Assembly: GCA_030655075.1 (NCBI GenBank)
Contig: JAURWE010000058.1
Coordinates: 379,991-443,990, forward strand
Direction of reading: 5' to 3'
Source of the DNA: Pararhizobium sp.
GTDB taxonomy: Bacteria > Pseudomonadota > Alphaproteobacteria > Rhizobiales > Rhizobiaceae
Length of the DNA stretch: 64,000 nucleotides
Positions 42,936 to 50,345 of the stretch are shown here, in pieces (position 1 is the first letter of the stretch; each line of letters starts with the position of its first letter). The translations under genes were made by a program, and so were the position numbers. Below the pieces are notes generated by a model. The model did not search any database. It worked only from the letters and a program-made list of their open reading frames with translations, and had not been told where the DNA came from.

Positions 42936-45917
42936 TCAGTGCGCCTCGTCCCAGTTGCTGGCGGCGCGCGCATCCACCTTCAGCGGCACAGCCATGTCGA
43001 GCGCCGGCAGGGCGGCGTTTTCCATCGTCGAAATGACGATCGGAATGGTCTTTTCAACCTCCGACTCCTCGACTTCGAAAATCAGTTCGTCATGCACTTG
43101 CAGCAGCATGCGAGCCGAGAGTTTCGCGTCCGCGATCACCGGCTCCATGCGGATCATCGCCCGGCGGATGATATCGGCGGCAGAGCCCTGGATCGGCGCG
43201 TTGATGGCAGCGCGTTCGTTGAAAGCACGCACGGACGGGTTGGACGAGCGGATTTCTGGATAATGCACCCGCCGCCCGAAAATCGTCTCGACATAACCCT
43301 TGTCGCGGGCATAGGCCTTGGTGCCGTCCATATAGTCGCGGATGCCGGGGAAACGCTCGAAATACTTCTTGATATAGTCGCCCGCCTCCGAGCGCTCGAT
43401 CGACAGCTGGTTGGCAAGGCCGAAGGCGGAGATGCCGTAGATGATGCCGAAGTTGATTGCCTTCGCCCGCCGGCGGATGTCGCCCGGCATGCCCTCGACC
43501 GGCACGCCGAACATTTCCGACGCCGTCATGGCATGAATGTCGATGCCGTCGGCAAAGGCCTGTTTCAGCTGCGGAATATTGGCGACATGCGCCAGCACGC
43601 GCAGCTCGATCTGGCTGTAGTCGGCCGAAAGCAGCTTGTTGCCGGGCGTGGCGATGAACGCCGTGCGGATCTTGCGGCCCTCGGCATTGCGCACTGGAAT
43701 GTTCTGCAGGTTCGGATCGGACGAGGACAGCCGTCCGGTCGTCGTCGCTGCCAGCGCGTAGGATGTGTGGACGCGCTTGGTCTCCGGATGCACGAAGGTC
43801 GGCAACGCGTCCGTGTAGGTTGATTTCAGCTTGGTCAACTGGCGCCAGTCGACGATCTTGCGCGGCAGCGGAATGCCCTGTGCGGCAAGGTCTTCCAGAA
43901 CCTGCGCCGAGGTCGCCCACTGACCGGACTTGGTCTTCGTGCCGCCGGCCAGCCCCATCTTGCCGAACAGGATATCGCCCAGCTGCTTGGGCGAGCCGAC
44001 ATTGAAGCGCTCGCCGGCCAGCTCATAGATTTCGTGCTCCAGCCCGGCCGCTCCTTGCGCCAGTTCGCCGGAAAGCCGCGACAGGATCTGCCGGTCGATG
44101 GTGATGCCGCGCTCTTCCATCCGGGCAAGCACCGGCAGCAGCGGCCGTTCCAGGCGCTCATAGACGCTGACAAGGTTCTTTGCCGCCAGCCTGGGCTTCA
44201 GCACGAACCAGAGCCGCAGCGTCACATCGGCGTCTTCCGCCGCATAGGGTGTTGCTTTGTCGATCTCGACATAGTCGAAGGTCTGGCTCGTCTTGCCACT
44301 GCCGGCCACATCCTTGTAGGCGATCGGCGTGTGGCCGAGCCAGCGTTCGGAGAGCGAATCCATGCCATGGGAACTCGTGCCGGTTCCGGCATCGAGCACA
44401 TAGGACATCAGCATCGTGTCGTCGAAACCCTGGATGGTGATGCCGTGGCGGCGCATGACCAGATAGTCGTATTTGAGATTCTGCGCAACTTTCAGAACCG
44501 TCGGATCCTCCAGCAGCGCTTTCAGGCGCGGCAGCGCTTCGGCCATCGGAATCTGGCCCTCCACCAGCTTCACCCCGTCGCTGAAAAGATCGAGGCTGCC
44601 GGACTTGTGCCCGAGCGGAATGTAGGCAGCCTTGATGGCCAGTCCCGAAGGACCTTGGCTGTCGTCGGCAATCGCCATCGAAAACCCGGCCAGTTCCGCC
44701 TGCATCGCGTCGAGCGAGGTCGTTTCCGTGTCGAAGGCAACAAGACCGGTTTCGCGCGCCTTGGCGATCCAGGCATCCAGCGTCGCCAGATCACGGATCG
44801 CCACGTAGGATGAGGTATCGATCTTGGCGGTCGCAAAAGCTTCGGCCCGGGCCAGCGCCAGATCCATGGGCGTGCGCGCCGAACCGCCAAGCTCTGTTAT
44901 TTTGCCCGAAGCATCGGCCACGGTGGTTCCGGCCTCTTGTCCGCCGTCACCCGGGTCGAGATCCGGCCCATGCGCCGCTTCGCCCATCTGCACGGGAACG
45001 GCAGCGGCCTCGATCGCCCCGAGATCGGTGCCGGTCGCTTCCGCCACGCGGCGGGTCAGCGAGTTGAATTCCATCGCCTTCAAAAAGGCGATCAGCTTCG
45101 GTCCGTCCTGCTTTTCCAGAACAAGACCATCCAGCGGAATCTCGATCGGGCAATCCACCTTCAGCGTCACCAGCTGGCGCGACAGCAGCGCCAGTTCGGT
45201 GTTGGCGATGATGTTCTCGCGGCGCTTCTGCTGCTTGATTTCGCCGGCGCGGGCCAGAAGCGTGTCGAGGTCGCCATATTCCTCCAGAAGCTGCGCCGCC
45301 GTCTTCGGTCCGATGCCGGGGATCCCGGGCACATTGTCGGTCGAATCGCCGGTCATTGCCTGCAGGTCGATCATCTTTTCCGGCGGCACACCCCATTTCT
45401 CGATCACCTCGGGAATGGAGATCTGTTTGTCCTTCATGCTGTCATACATGGAGACATTGGCGGTCACGAGCTGCATCAGGTCCTTGTCAGACGAAACGAT
45501 GGTGACATCGGCGCCAACGGCCTCGGCCATCCGTGCATAGGTGGCGATCAGGTCGTCGGCCTCGAAACCTTCCGTTTCGATGCACGGCAGGTTGAAGGCC
45601 CGGGTTGCCTCGCGGATCAGGCCGAACTGCGGAATGAGATCTTCCGGCGGGGCCGAGCGGTTGGCCTTGTACTGGTCGTAGAGCGCGTTGCGGAATGTCT
45701 TCGACGAATAGTCGAAGATGACGGCGAAGTGGGTCGGCGTCACGCCGACGGATGTGTCGCGCGCATCGGTCAAAAGCTTCCACAGCATGTTGCAGAAACC
45801 AGACACGGCATTGACCGGTAGGCCGTCCGATTTCCGGTTCAGCGGCGGTATGGCGTGGAAGGCCCGGAAAATGAAGCCAGAGCCGTCGACGAGGAAGAGA
45901 TGATCACCTTTTTTCAT
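42936..45917 (-). CDS. polA: DNA polymerase I
   Basis: Repair and Okazaki-fragment polymerase of 993 residues with all three domains: 5' nuclease (about 1-290; FLVDGSGFIFRAFHA, DADDLIATY-like EGFEADDLIATYA), 3'-5' exonuclease (about 360-560; LVAFDTETTSLDAM keeps the Asp-x-Glu pair, so proofreading is probably retained), and polymerase (about 600-993; SADYSQIELRVLAHV, the O-helix RRRAKAINFGIIYG and LLQVHDELIFEVEE). A low-complexity linker of about 60 residues near 300-350 joins the first two domains. It is alone on its strand between the pump operon and the predicted small RNA. Confidence 0.97.
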   Translation of the reverse strand: MKKGDHLFLVDGSGFIFRAFHAIPPLNRKSDGLPVNAVSGFCNMLWKLLTDARDTSVGVTPTHFAVIFDYSSKTFRNALYDQYKANRSAPPEDLIPQFGLIREATRAFNLPCIETEGFEADDLIATYARMAEAVGADVTIVSSDKDLMQLVTANVSMYDSMKDKQISIPEVIEKWGVPPEKMIDLQAMTGDSTDNVPGIPGIGPKTAAQLLEEYGDLDTLLARAGEIKQQKRRENIIANTELALLSRQLVTLKVDCPIEIPLDGLVLEKQDGPKLIAFLKAMEFNSLTRRVAEATGTDLGAIEAAAVPVQMGEAAHGPDLDPGDGGQEAGTTVADASGKITELGGSARTPMDLALARAEAFATAKIDTSSYVAIRDLATLDAWIAKARETGLVAFDTETTSLDAMQAELAGFSMAIADDSQGPSGLAIKAAYIPLGHKSGSLDLFSDGVKLVEGQIPMAEALPRLKALLEDPTVLKVAQNLKYDYLVMRRHGITIQGFDDTMLMSYVLDAGTGTSSHGMDSLSERWLGHTPIAYKDVAGSGKTSQTFDYVEIDKATPYAAEDADVTLRLWFVLKPRLAAKNLVSVYERLERPLLPVLARMEERGITIDRQILSRLSGELAQGAAGLEHEIYELAGERFNVGSPKQLGDILFGKMGLAGGTKTKSGQWATSAQVLEDLAAQGIPLPRKIVDWRQLTKLKSTYTDALPTFVHPETKRVHTSYALAATTTGRLSSSDPNLQNIPVRNAEGRKIRTAFIATPGNKLLSADYSQIELRVLAHVANIPQLKQAFADGIDIHAMTASEMFGVPVEGMPGDIRRRAKAINFGIIYGISAFGLANQLSIERSEAGDYIKKYFERFPGIRDYMDGTKAYARDKGYVETIFGRRVHYPEIRSSNPSVRAFNERAAINAPIQGSAADIIRRAMIRMEPVIADAKLSARMLLQVHDELIFEVEESEVEKTIPIVISTMENAALPALDMAVPLKVDARAASNWDEAH

Positions 45918-46054
45918 GGGAAAAAGGGATAGCGCGCGCCGGTTTCGGCGTCCATATCTATTGCAGCCTGCCGCACTTTTCCAAAGGTTGGATACAGCGC
46001 GAGACCCTCACGGCAACGTTACCAATTTGTAACCCGGCGATCGGCGCCGCACCC

Positions 46055-46086
46055 TTGAAAAGCCACATTCCGCCCCTCATTTCTTA
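46055..46086 (+). promoter_or_regulatory. Candidate promoter of the small RNA
   Basis: CTTGAAA (-35, TTGAAA at 46055-46060) with a CATTTC/TTCTTA -10 region at 46078-46086. This puts the start at about 46088, matching the first hairpin of the RNA. The CTTGAAA form also resembles rhizobial RpoH -35 elements. Confidence 0.5.
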
Positions 46087-46087
46087 G

Positions 46088-46236
46088 TGCAACGGCATCT
46101 GATCCTGCCGTCGTCTGGTGTCCGGCTTGTCCCCCGCCTTTGCCAGACGAGGACAAAGGCCTATCCCCCTCTCCGGGCCTTTGTCCCAGTTTCCCTAAGA
46201 CCGCTGTGGCCGCGCCTCCCCGCCACAGCGGTTTTT
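46088..46236 (+). ncRNA. Predicted trans-acting small RNA (alpha-r7 / Smr7C-like locus)
   Basis: About 149 nt with three hairpins and no conserved reading frame. Hairpin 1 is ACGGCA/TGCCGT (46092-46097 with 46106-46111). Hairpin 2 is GGACAAAGGC/GCCTTTGTCC (46151-46160 with 46177-46186). Hairpin 3 is an intrinsic terminator. A promoter-like element lies just upstream. The position between polA and a marR-type gene is where I recall the alpha-r7 (Smr7C) family of Rhizobiales being encoded; the family name is inferred from this context and the structure, without alignment. I put the existence of the transcript well above the certainty of the name. Targets are unknown from sequence. Confidence 0.7.
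46200..46236 (+). terminator. Terminator of the predicted small RNA
   Basis: Perfect 11-bp stem ACCGCTGTGGC/GCCACAGCGGT with an 11-base loop, followed by TTTTTC. It is the strongest intrinsic terminator in the polA-marR gap and lies between two genes that do not need it, which supports a separate transcript. Confidence 0.9.
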
Positions 46237-46263
46237 CTTTGCCCGGACCAATTGCGTTTGGGT

Positions 46264-46281
46264 TGCAGTGCCTGCACTGCA
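46264..46281. promoter_or_regulatory. Candidate operator of the MarR gene
   Basis: An 18-base palindrome TGCAGTGCCTGCACTGCA that matches its reverse complement except at the two central bases. It is 36 bases before the ATG of the MarR gene, and a further half-site-like GTGCAGTTGC lies at about 46294. Autoregulation by the adjacent protein is the simplest reading. Confidence 0.75.
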
Positions 46282-46317
46282 TATTGTCTTTCGGTGCAGT
46301 TGCGCTACGCTTCGGCC

Positions 46318-46752
46318 ATGGTCTTCAACCGGATGGATTCAGCGACCTATCTTGCCAATCTTCTGGCAAAGAGCTTCTCCCGCGCTTTGCAGGAGAGGGG
46401 CCAGAAGCTCGGCTTTGCGCCCGGCCAGTTTCCCGTCCTTCTGGAACTCTGGATCGAGGAAGGCCTGACGCAGAAGCAGCTTCTCGACCGGATGGACATC
46501 GAGCAGGCGACCATGGCCAACACACTCGGCCGAATGGAGCGCGACGGCCTGATCACGCGCCGCAAGCACCCGGAAGACAAGCGCGCCCAGCAGATCTTCC
46601 TCACCGACAAGGCAAGGATGATGCAGGAGGCGGCGACCCAGGCGGCGCTGGAAGCCGACCAGTCGCATTTTCAGGGCTTTCGCCGTTTCGAGAAGGAGCT
46701 CCTGCTCGAATATATCCGCATGGCCCTGACAAATGGCCGCAAGCCCGAGTGA
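46318..46752 (+). CDS. MarR family transcriptional regulator
   Basis: A 144-residue winged-helix regulator: recognition region LTQKQLLDRMDIEQATMANT, wing LGRMERDGLITRRKHPEDKR with the conserved DKR. It is the usual size of MarR proteins. I chose the ATG at 46318, after the palindrome; the longer frame from 46087 would run through the small RNA and its terminator. Ligand and targets other than its own gene are unknown. It lies before the M20 peptidase gene with 90 bases between, so that gene is a possible target. Confidence 0.92.
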   Translation: MVFNRMDSATYLANLLAKSFSRALQERGQKLGFAPGQFPVLLELWIEEGLTQKQLLDRMDIEQATMANTLGRMERDGLITRRKHPEDKRAQQIFLTDKARMMQEAATQAALEADQSHFQGFRRFEKELLLEYIRMALTNGRKPE

Positions 46753-46842
46753 CGGCGGCTGATCGCTGCATCAAAAACTTTTGCTTTAAACCCGCCCCTA
46801 TTCGGTTCTAGTGTCCGACAAAATCCATCGAAGGAATCGGAC

Positions 46843-48237
46843 ATGACCGACACGAACAGCGTCCTTGCGCGCGCCGACAGCAATCTTTCCGCCAGCCTCG
46901 ACCGCCTCTTCGATCTGGTCCGTATCAAGTCGATTTCCACCGATCCGGCCTATGCGGCCGAATGCCGGAAGGCGGCCGAATGGCTGGTGAAAGATCTTGG
47001 CACGCTCGGATTTAACGCTTCGGTGCGTGATACGGCCGGCCATCCGATGGTGGTCGCCCATCACGACGGCGCCGGTGCCCATGCGCCGCATGTCCTGTTC
47101 TACGGCCATTATGACGTCCAGCCGGTCGATCCGCTCAACCTCTGGGACAGCCAGCCGTTCGAACCGCAGGTCAAGGAGCTGACGCCCGGCCGCAAGGTCA
47201 TCACCGGCCGCGGGACCGCCGACGACAAGGGCCAGCTGATGACCTTCGTCGAGGCCTGCCGCGCCTTCAAGGAGATCGACGGGGCGCTGCCCTGCCGGGT
47301 CACCATCCTGTTCGAGGGTGAGGAGGAATCCGGTTCCCCATCGCTGAAGCCGTTTCTGGAAGCCAATGCCGCCGAGCTCAAAGCCGATTATGCGCTGGTC
47401 TGCGACACCAGCATGTGGGACGCAGAAACCCCGGCGATCTCGGCCGGCCTGCGTGGTCTCGTCGGCGAGGAAATCCGCATCAAGGCCGCCGATCGCGACC
47501 TGCATTCGGGATATTTCGGTGGCGCAGCCGCCAACCCGATCCACATTCTCAGCAGCATTCTGGCCGGCCTGCATGATGCCGATGGCCGCGTCACGCTCGA
47601 GGGCTTCTACGAGGGCGTCGAGGAAACGCCGAGCCAAATCAAGGCCGCCTGGGAAACGCTCGGCCAGACCTCGGAAAAATTCCTCGGTGAAATCGGCCTT
47701 TCGATCCCGTCGGGCGAAAAGAACCGCACGGTGCTCGAACTCACCTGGGCCCGCCCGACCGCCGAGGTTAACGGCATCTGGGGCGGCTATACCGGCGAAG
47801 GCTTCAAGACGGTGATTGCCGCTGAAGCCTCGGCAAAGGTCTCTTTCCGTCTGGTCGGCCAGCAAAATCCGGACAAAATCCGCAAGGCCTTCCGCGCCTA
47901 TGTCGAATCGAAACTGCCAGGCGATTGCTCGGTCGAGTTTCACGCCCACGGCGGCTCGCCGGCCATCCAATTGCCCTACGATTCGACGCTGCTCAATACC
48001 GCTAAGATGGCCCTGTCGGACGAATGGCCAAAACCTGCCGTCGTCATCGGCATGGGCGGCTCGATCCCGATCGTCGGCGATTTCCAGAAAATGCTGGGCA
48101 TGGAATCGCTGCTGGTCGGCTTCGGCCTGTCGGACGACCGCATTCATTCGCCCAATGAAAAATACGAGCTGAACTCGTTTCACAAGGGCATCCGCTCGTG
48201 GATCCGTATCCTCACCGCCCTCGCGGCAGCAAAATAG
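46843..48237 (+). CDS. M20 family dipeptidase
   Basis: A 464-residue zinc peptidase of the ArgE/DapE/CPG2 fold. It shows the metal-site motifs YGHYDVQPVDP, GRGTADDKGQ and EGEEESGSP, and an inserted dimerisation domain with DLHSGYFGGAAANP. It fits the M20 dipeptidases (carnosinase-like) of rhizobia. The protein has no signal peptide and is probably cytoplasmic. The natural substrate is not known. A hairpin follows the stop. Confidence 0.93.
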   Translation: MTDTNSVLARADSNLSASLDRLFDLVRIKSISTDPAYAAECRKAAEWLVKDLGTLGFNASVRDTAGHPMVVAHHDGAGAHAPHVLFYGHYDVQPVDPLNLWDSQPFEPQVKELTPGRKVITGRGTADDKGQLMTFVEACRAFKEIDGALPCRVTILFEGEEESGSPSLKPFLEANAAELKADYALVCDTSMWDAETPAISAGLRGLVGEEIRIKAADRDLHSGYFGGAAANPIHILSSILAGLHDADGRVTLEGFYEGVEETPSQIKAAWETLGQTSEKFLGEIGLSIPSGEKNRTVLELTWARPTAEVNGIWGGYTGEGFKTVIAAEASAKVSFRLVGQQNPDKIRKAFRAYVESKLPGDCSVEFHAHGGSPAIQLPYDSTLLNTAKMALSDEWPKPAVVIGMGGSIPIVGDFQKMLGMESLLVGFGLSDDRIHSPNEKYELNSFHKGIRSWIRILTALAAAK

Positions 48238-48250
48238 CGCCCACAAAAAA

Positions 48251-48273
48251 GCCTGCCGGGGTTCACGGCAGGC
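48251..48273. terminator. Hairpin between the M20 peptidase and the small membrane protein gene
   Basis: 8-bp stem GCCTGCCG/CGGCAGGC with a 7-base loop, preceded by an A run and followed by TCTTC. It can serve the two convergent genes, and is better on the minus strand, where a T run follows. Confidence 0.7.
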
Positions 48274-48297
48274 TCTTCGCTTGGAACGAGGCGCGTC

Positions 48298-48447
48298 TCA
48301 GTTCTCTTCGATCGCGACGCCATTTTTGCCGACGGTGATTTCGACACCGTCCGGCTTGCTCTCTTCTTGGTAGACATAGACGCCAAGGCCGAGAACGGCG
48401 ACGACGAGCGCGCCGATGACGAAATACAGACTGCTATTGCGGTTCAA
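48298..48447 (-). CDS. 49-residue single-pass membrane protein, TTG start
   Basis: A small gene found by reading the minus strand. It starts at TTG with CAGGAGAG 9 bases upstream and encodes 49 residues: a short polar start (MNRNSS), a hydrophobic membrane segment at about 7-26 (LYFVIGALVVAVLGLGVYVY), and a polar C-terminal half ending IEEN. The layout matches small conserved proteins of rhizobia that I recognise but for which no function is known to me. An exact EcfG-type promoter lies 85 bases upstream, so it is probably a general-stress protein. The C-terminal part is probably periplasmic. Confidence 0.82.
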   Translation of the reverse strand: MNRNSSLYFVIGALVVAVLGLGVYVYQEESKPDGVEITVGKNGVAIEEN

Positions 48448-48531
48448 AACTCTCTCCTGGATTCCGGTGCGGTCCTGATCCGGCGCACCTTTGCTGGCGG
48501 GCAGCTTGTCATCTGCTTACGCCGGTCAACA

Positions 48532-48556
48532 AACGCGGCCCGAGAACTTTTGTTCC
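48532..48556 (-). promoter_or_regulatory. EcfG-type promoter facing the 49-residue membrane protein
   Basis: On the minus strand GGAAC at 48556-48552, then 16 bases, then CGTT at 48535-48532, exactly the general-stress sigma factor EcfG (RpoE2) consensus. It is divergent from the one at 48580. Confidence 0.85.
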
Positions 48557-48579
48557 ATCGCTCTCAGCCCAAATTGCCG

Positions 48580-48604
48580 GGAACGATCCGAACCCATGCC
48601 CGTT
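48580..48604 (+). promoter_or_regulatory. EcfG-type promoter facing the PfpI gene
   Basis: GGAAC, 16 bases, CGTT, an exact EcfG consensus ending 43 bases before the PfpI start. No competing sigma-70 element is seen. Confidence 0.87.
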
Positions 48605-48647
48605 TCATTCTCGAACCCGCACAATCAAGAGAAGGAAAGGAACAATC

Positions 48648-49208
48648 ATGCCTTCGATTAAGTCTGCCCGCATTCTCATCTTGGCCACCGATGGCTACGA
48701 GCGCTCGGAGCTGCGCGTGCCGCTCGATGAGCTGAAACGGCGCGGCGCAACGGTGAAAATCGCCTCGCTGGAGATGGGTCCGATCAAGAGCTGGGACAAG
48801 AAGGACTGGGGCGACACGGTCGATGTCGATCTGCTGCTGGATGAAGTGCGGCTTGAAGACTTCGACGCGCTCGTCCTGCCGGGCGGGCAGATCAATCCCG
48901 ATCTCCTGCGCAAGAAAGAAACGGCGGTCGCTCTCGTCCGCGACTTCGTCAATTCCGGCAAGATCGTCGCCGCCATATGCCATGCGCCTTGGCTCCTCAT
49001 CGAGGCCGGTGCCTTGAAAGGCAGGAAGGCCACGTCCTATGCTTCGATCAAGACGGACGTGCGCAATGCCGGCGCCGCCTGGACGGACGAAGCCGTCGTC
49101 ACCGATAAGGGCATCATCACCTCCCGTTCGCCTGACGATCTCGAACCCTTCGTTGCCAAGATCATCGAGGAAGTCGAAGAAGGCCGCCACGAACGCCACG
49201 CTGCCTGA
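48648..49208 (+). CDS. DJ-1/PfpI family protein
   Basis: A 186-residue protein of the intracellular protease/deglycase superfamily, with the nucleophile elbow AAICHAPW (Cys in ICHA, followed by His), LVLPGGQ as the oxyanion-side loop, and a Glu before the loop in the YERSELRVP stretch. Close relatives (YhbO/PfpI) are stress proteins with protease or methylglyoxal-repair activity, and which applies here is unknown. An exact EcfG promoter fits a general-stress role. AAGGAAAGGA precedes the ATG, and a terminator follows. Confidence 0.92.
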   Translation: MPSIKSARILILATDGYERSELRVPLDELKRRGATVKIASLEMGPIKSWDKKDWGDTVDVDLLLDEVRLEDFDALVLPGGQINPDLLRKKETAVALVRDFVNSGKIVAAICHAPWLLIEAGALKGRKATSYASIKTDVRNAGAAWTDEAVVTDKGIITSRSPDDLEPFVAKIIEEVEEGRHERHAA

Positions 49209-49226
49209 TCGTCTTCAACGCAGAAA

Positions 49227-49259
49227 GGCCACCCGGTTTCACGGGTGGCCGTTCTTTTT
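49227..49259 (+). terminator. Terminator after the PfpI gene
   Basis: Perfect 9-bp stem GGCCACCCG/CGGGTGGCC with a 6-base loop, then GTTCTTTTT. It also lies beyond the end of the convergent DUF992 gene. Confidence 0.88.
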
Positions 49260-49273
49260 CGTCGAAAGCGGGT

Positions 49274-49795
49274 TTAAGATTCAGGCGTCAAGGTCACCGA
49301 TGTACCGGTGGCTGCGAGGTTCAAGCCCAGCTGGCCGGTGACGCTCAGCGTCTGCAGCTGAATCGAACCGGACGTGCCGCCGACCAGAATGTTGGCGCCG
49401 ACACCGCCACCCAGCGTCGCTTCTGCGGTAATGCCCTCGTAGAGCCCCGCCAGAGAACCGCTGTGAAGACCAGCCGTCGGAGCAAAGACCGACCAGACCA
49501 GACGCCCGCGTGTCGTGAAGCCGATATCGACACCCATTTTCCGGATCGCGCCCGAATAGGTTTCCACCGAGCCGCGATCGCCGATCGGCGTGAAGGTGCA
49601 GCCGAGCGTCTTGGCAGAGCCAAAGACGTAGCCAACGCCACCACCGACGTCGCAGGCGAGCGTTCCGATCTTGACGCCGCCTTCAATATCGTAGCTCGGG
49701 GCGGGTTCGCGCGAGACCATGTCGGCAGCAAGGGCGCCGGTTGCGCCGAGCATGCAGAATGCCGAGGCGGCTGTGATCAATGTTGTCGTATTCAT
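49274..49795 (-). CDS. DUF992 secreted protein
   Basis: A 173-residue protein of the DUF992 family, whose function is unknown. It begins with a signal peptide (about 1-24, GALAAD). The mature part is glycine-rich and beta-like (KIGTLACDVGGGVGYVFGSA), with two cysteines (TLACD and LGCTF) that may pair. I chose the ATG at 49795; 49858 would add 21 residues before the signal. Unlike its neighbours it has no GGAAC-type promoter upstream. Confidence 0.87.
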   Translation of the reverse strand: MNTTTLITAASAFCMLGATGALAADMVSREPAPSYDIEGGVKIGTLACDVGGGVGYVFGSAKTLGCTFTPIGDRGSVETYSGAIRKMGVDIGFTTRGRLVWSVFAPTAGLHSGSLAGLYEGITAEATLGGGVGANILVGGTSGSIQLQTLSVTGQLGLNLAATGTSVTLTPES

Positions 49796-49896
49796 GGTGA
49801 ACTCCAGTTTCAATGTAAAGGTCGAAGACGCCGTCAGCCCGGCGGTCCGGTTTTCCACTGCCGATGCGCCAAAACGATGGCGATTCGGCGGTCGGA

Positions 49897-50193
49897 TTAT
49901 GGGGATGGTGGATCGTCGGCCGGGTCCGGATCATGCACATGTTCAACGAGCACATCGGTGAGCACGGCAGTGACCGCCTTAACCGCAACCGGCGTGTCCC
50001 ATCCTGCCAGCGCCGTGTCGTCGATCAGCTGACGAATGCGTGGTTCCAAGGCCCGCTCCAGATCATCCTGGTGGATCGAGGCGTCGGCCGGGGAGGGCAG
50101 CTCGGCGGCATGGGATGTCTGCAGATGCGAATGCTCCGCATCTCCGGTGATCTCTGCAGCGATGGAATGGGTGAACTCTTTCAAGGTGGTCAT
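49897..50193 (-). CDS. 98-residue orphan protein with EcfG promoter
   Basis: I do not recognise a family. The 98-residue product has no signal or membrane segment. It has a His- and Asp/Glu-rich first third (ITGDAEHSHLQTSH), a helical middle with a possible dimer-like repeat (DLERALEPRIRQLIDD, VAVKAVTAVLTDVLVEH), and a Pro/Asp-rich end. I chose the ATG at 50193 with AAAGGAG 7 bases upstream. An exact EcfG promoter ends 22 bases before it, so it is probably a cytoplasmic general-stress protein. Confidence 0.75.
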   Translation of the reverse strand: MTTLKEFTHSIAAEITGDAEHSHLQTSHAAELPSPADASIHQDDLERALEPRIRQLIDDTALAGWDTPVAVKAVTAVLTDVLVEHVHDPDPADDPPSP

Positions 50194-50214
50194 GGCGGGC
50201 TCCTTTGCCGCCAC

Positions 50215-50239
50215 AACGGTCAAGCGCCACATATGTTCC
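50215..50239 (-). promoter_or_regulatory. EcfG-type promoter facing the 98-residue protein
   Basis: On the minus strand GGAAC at 50239-50235, 16 bases, CGTT at 50218-50215, an exact EcfG consensus. The start codon at 50193 is 22 bases further on, so the leader would be only about 15 nt. Confidence 0.87.
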
Positions 50240-50274
50240 GTTTCAACCGGCGTGGCTCACCGCAGCCATCATCT

Positions 50275-50289
50275 TTAACGCCCCCTTAA
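50275..50289 (+). promoter_or_regulatory. CtrA box upstream of the PBP1a gene
   Basis: TTAA-CGCCCCC-TTAA, an exact match to the full CtrA consensus TTAA-N7-TTAA, 56 bases before the PBP1a ATG. A -10-like TTAGGA follows 10 bases later, the spacing seen when CtrA binds at the -35 region. Confidence 0.8.
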
Positions 50290-50345
50290 ATCGCCGCAAT
50301 TAGGATGCAACGCACAAGAAACGCGAAGGGCATAGACGTTCCCGC

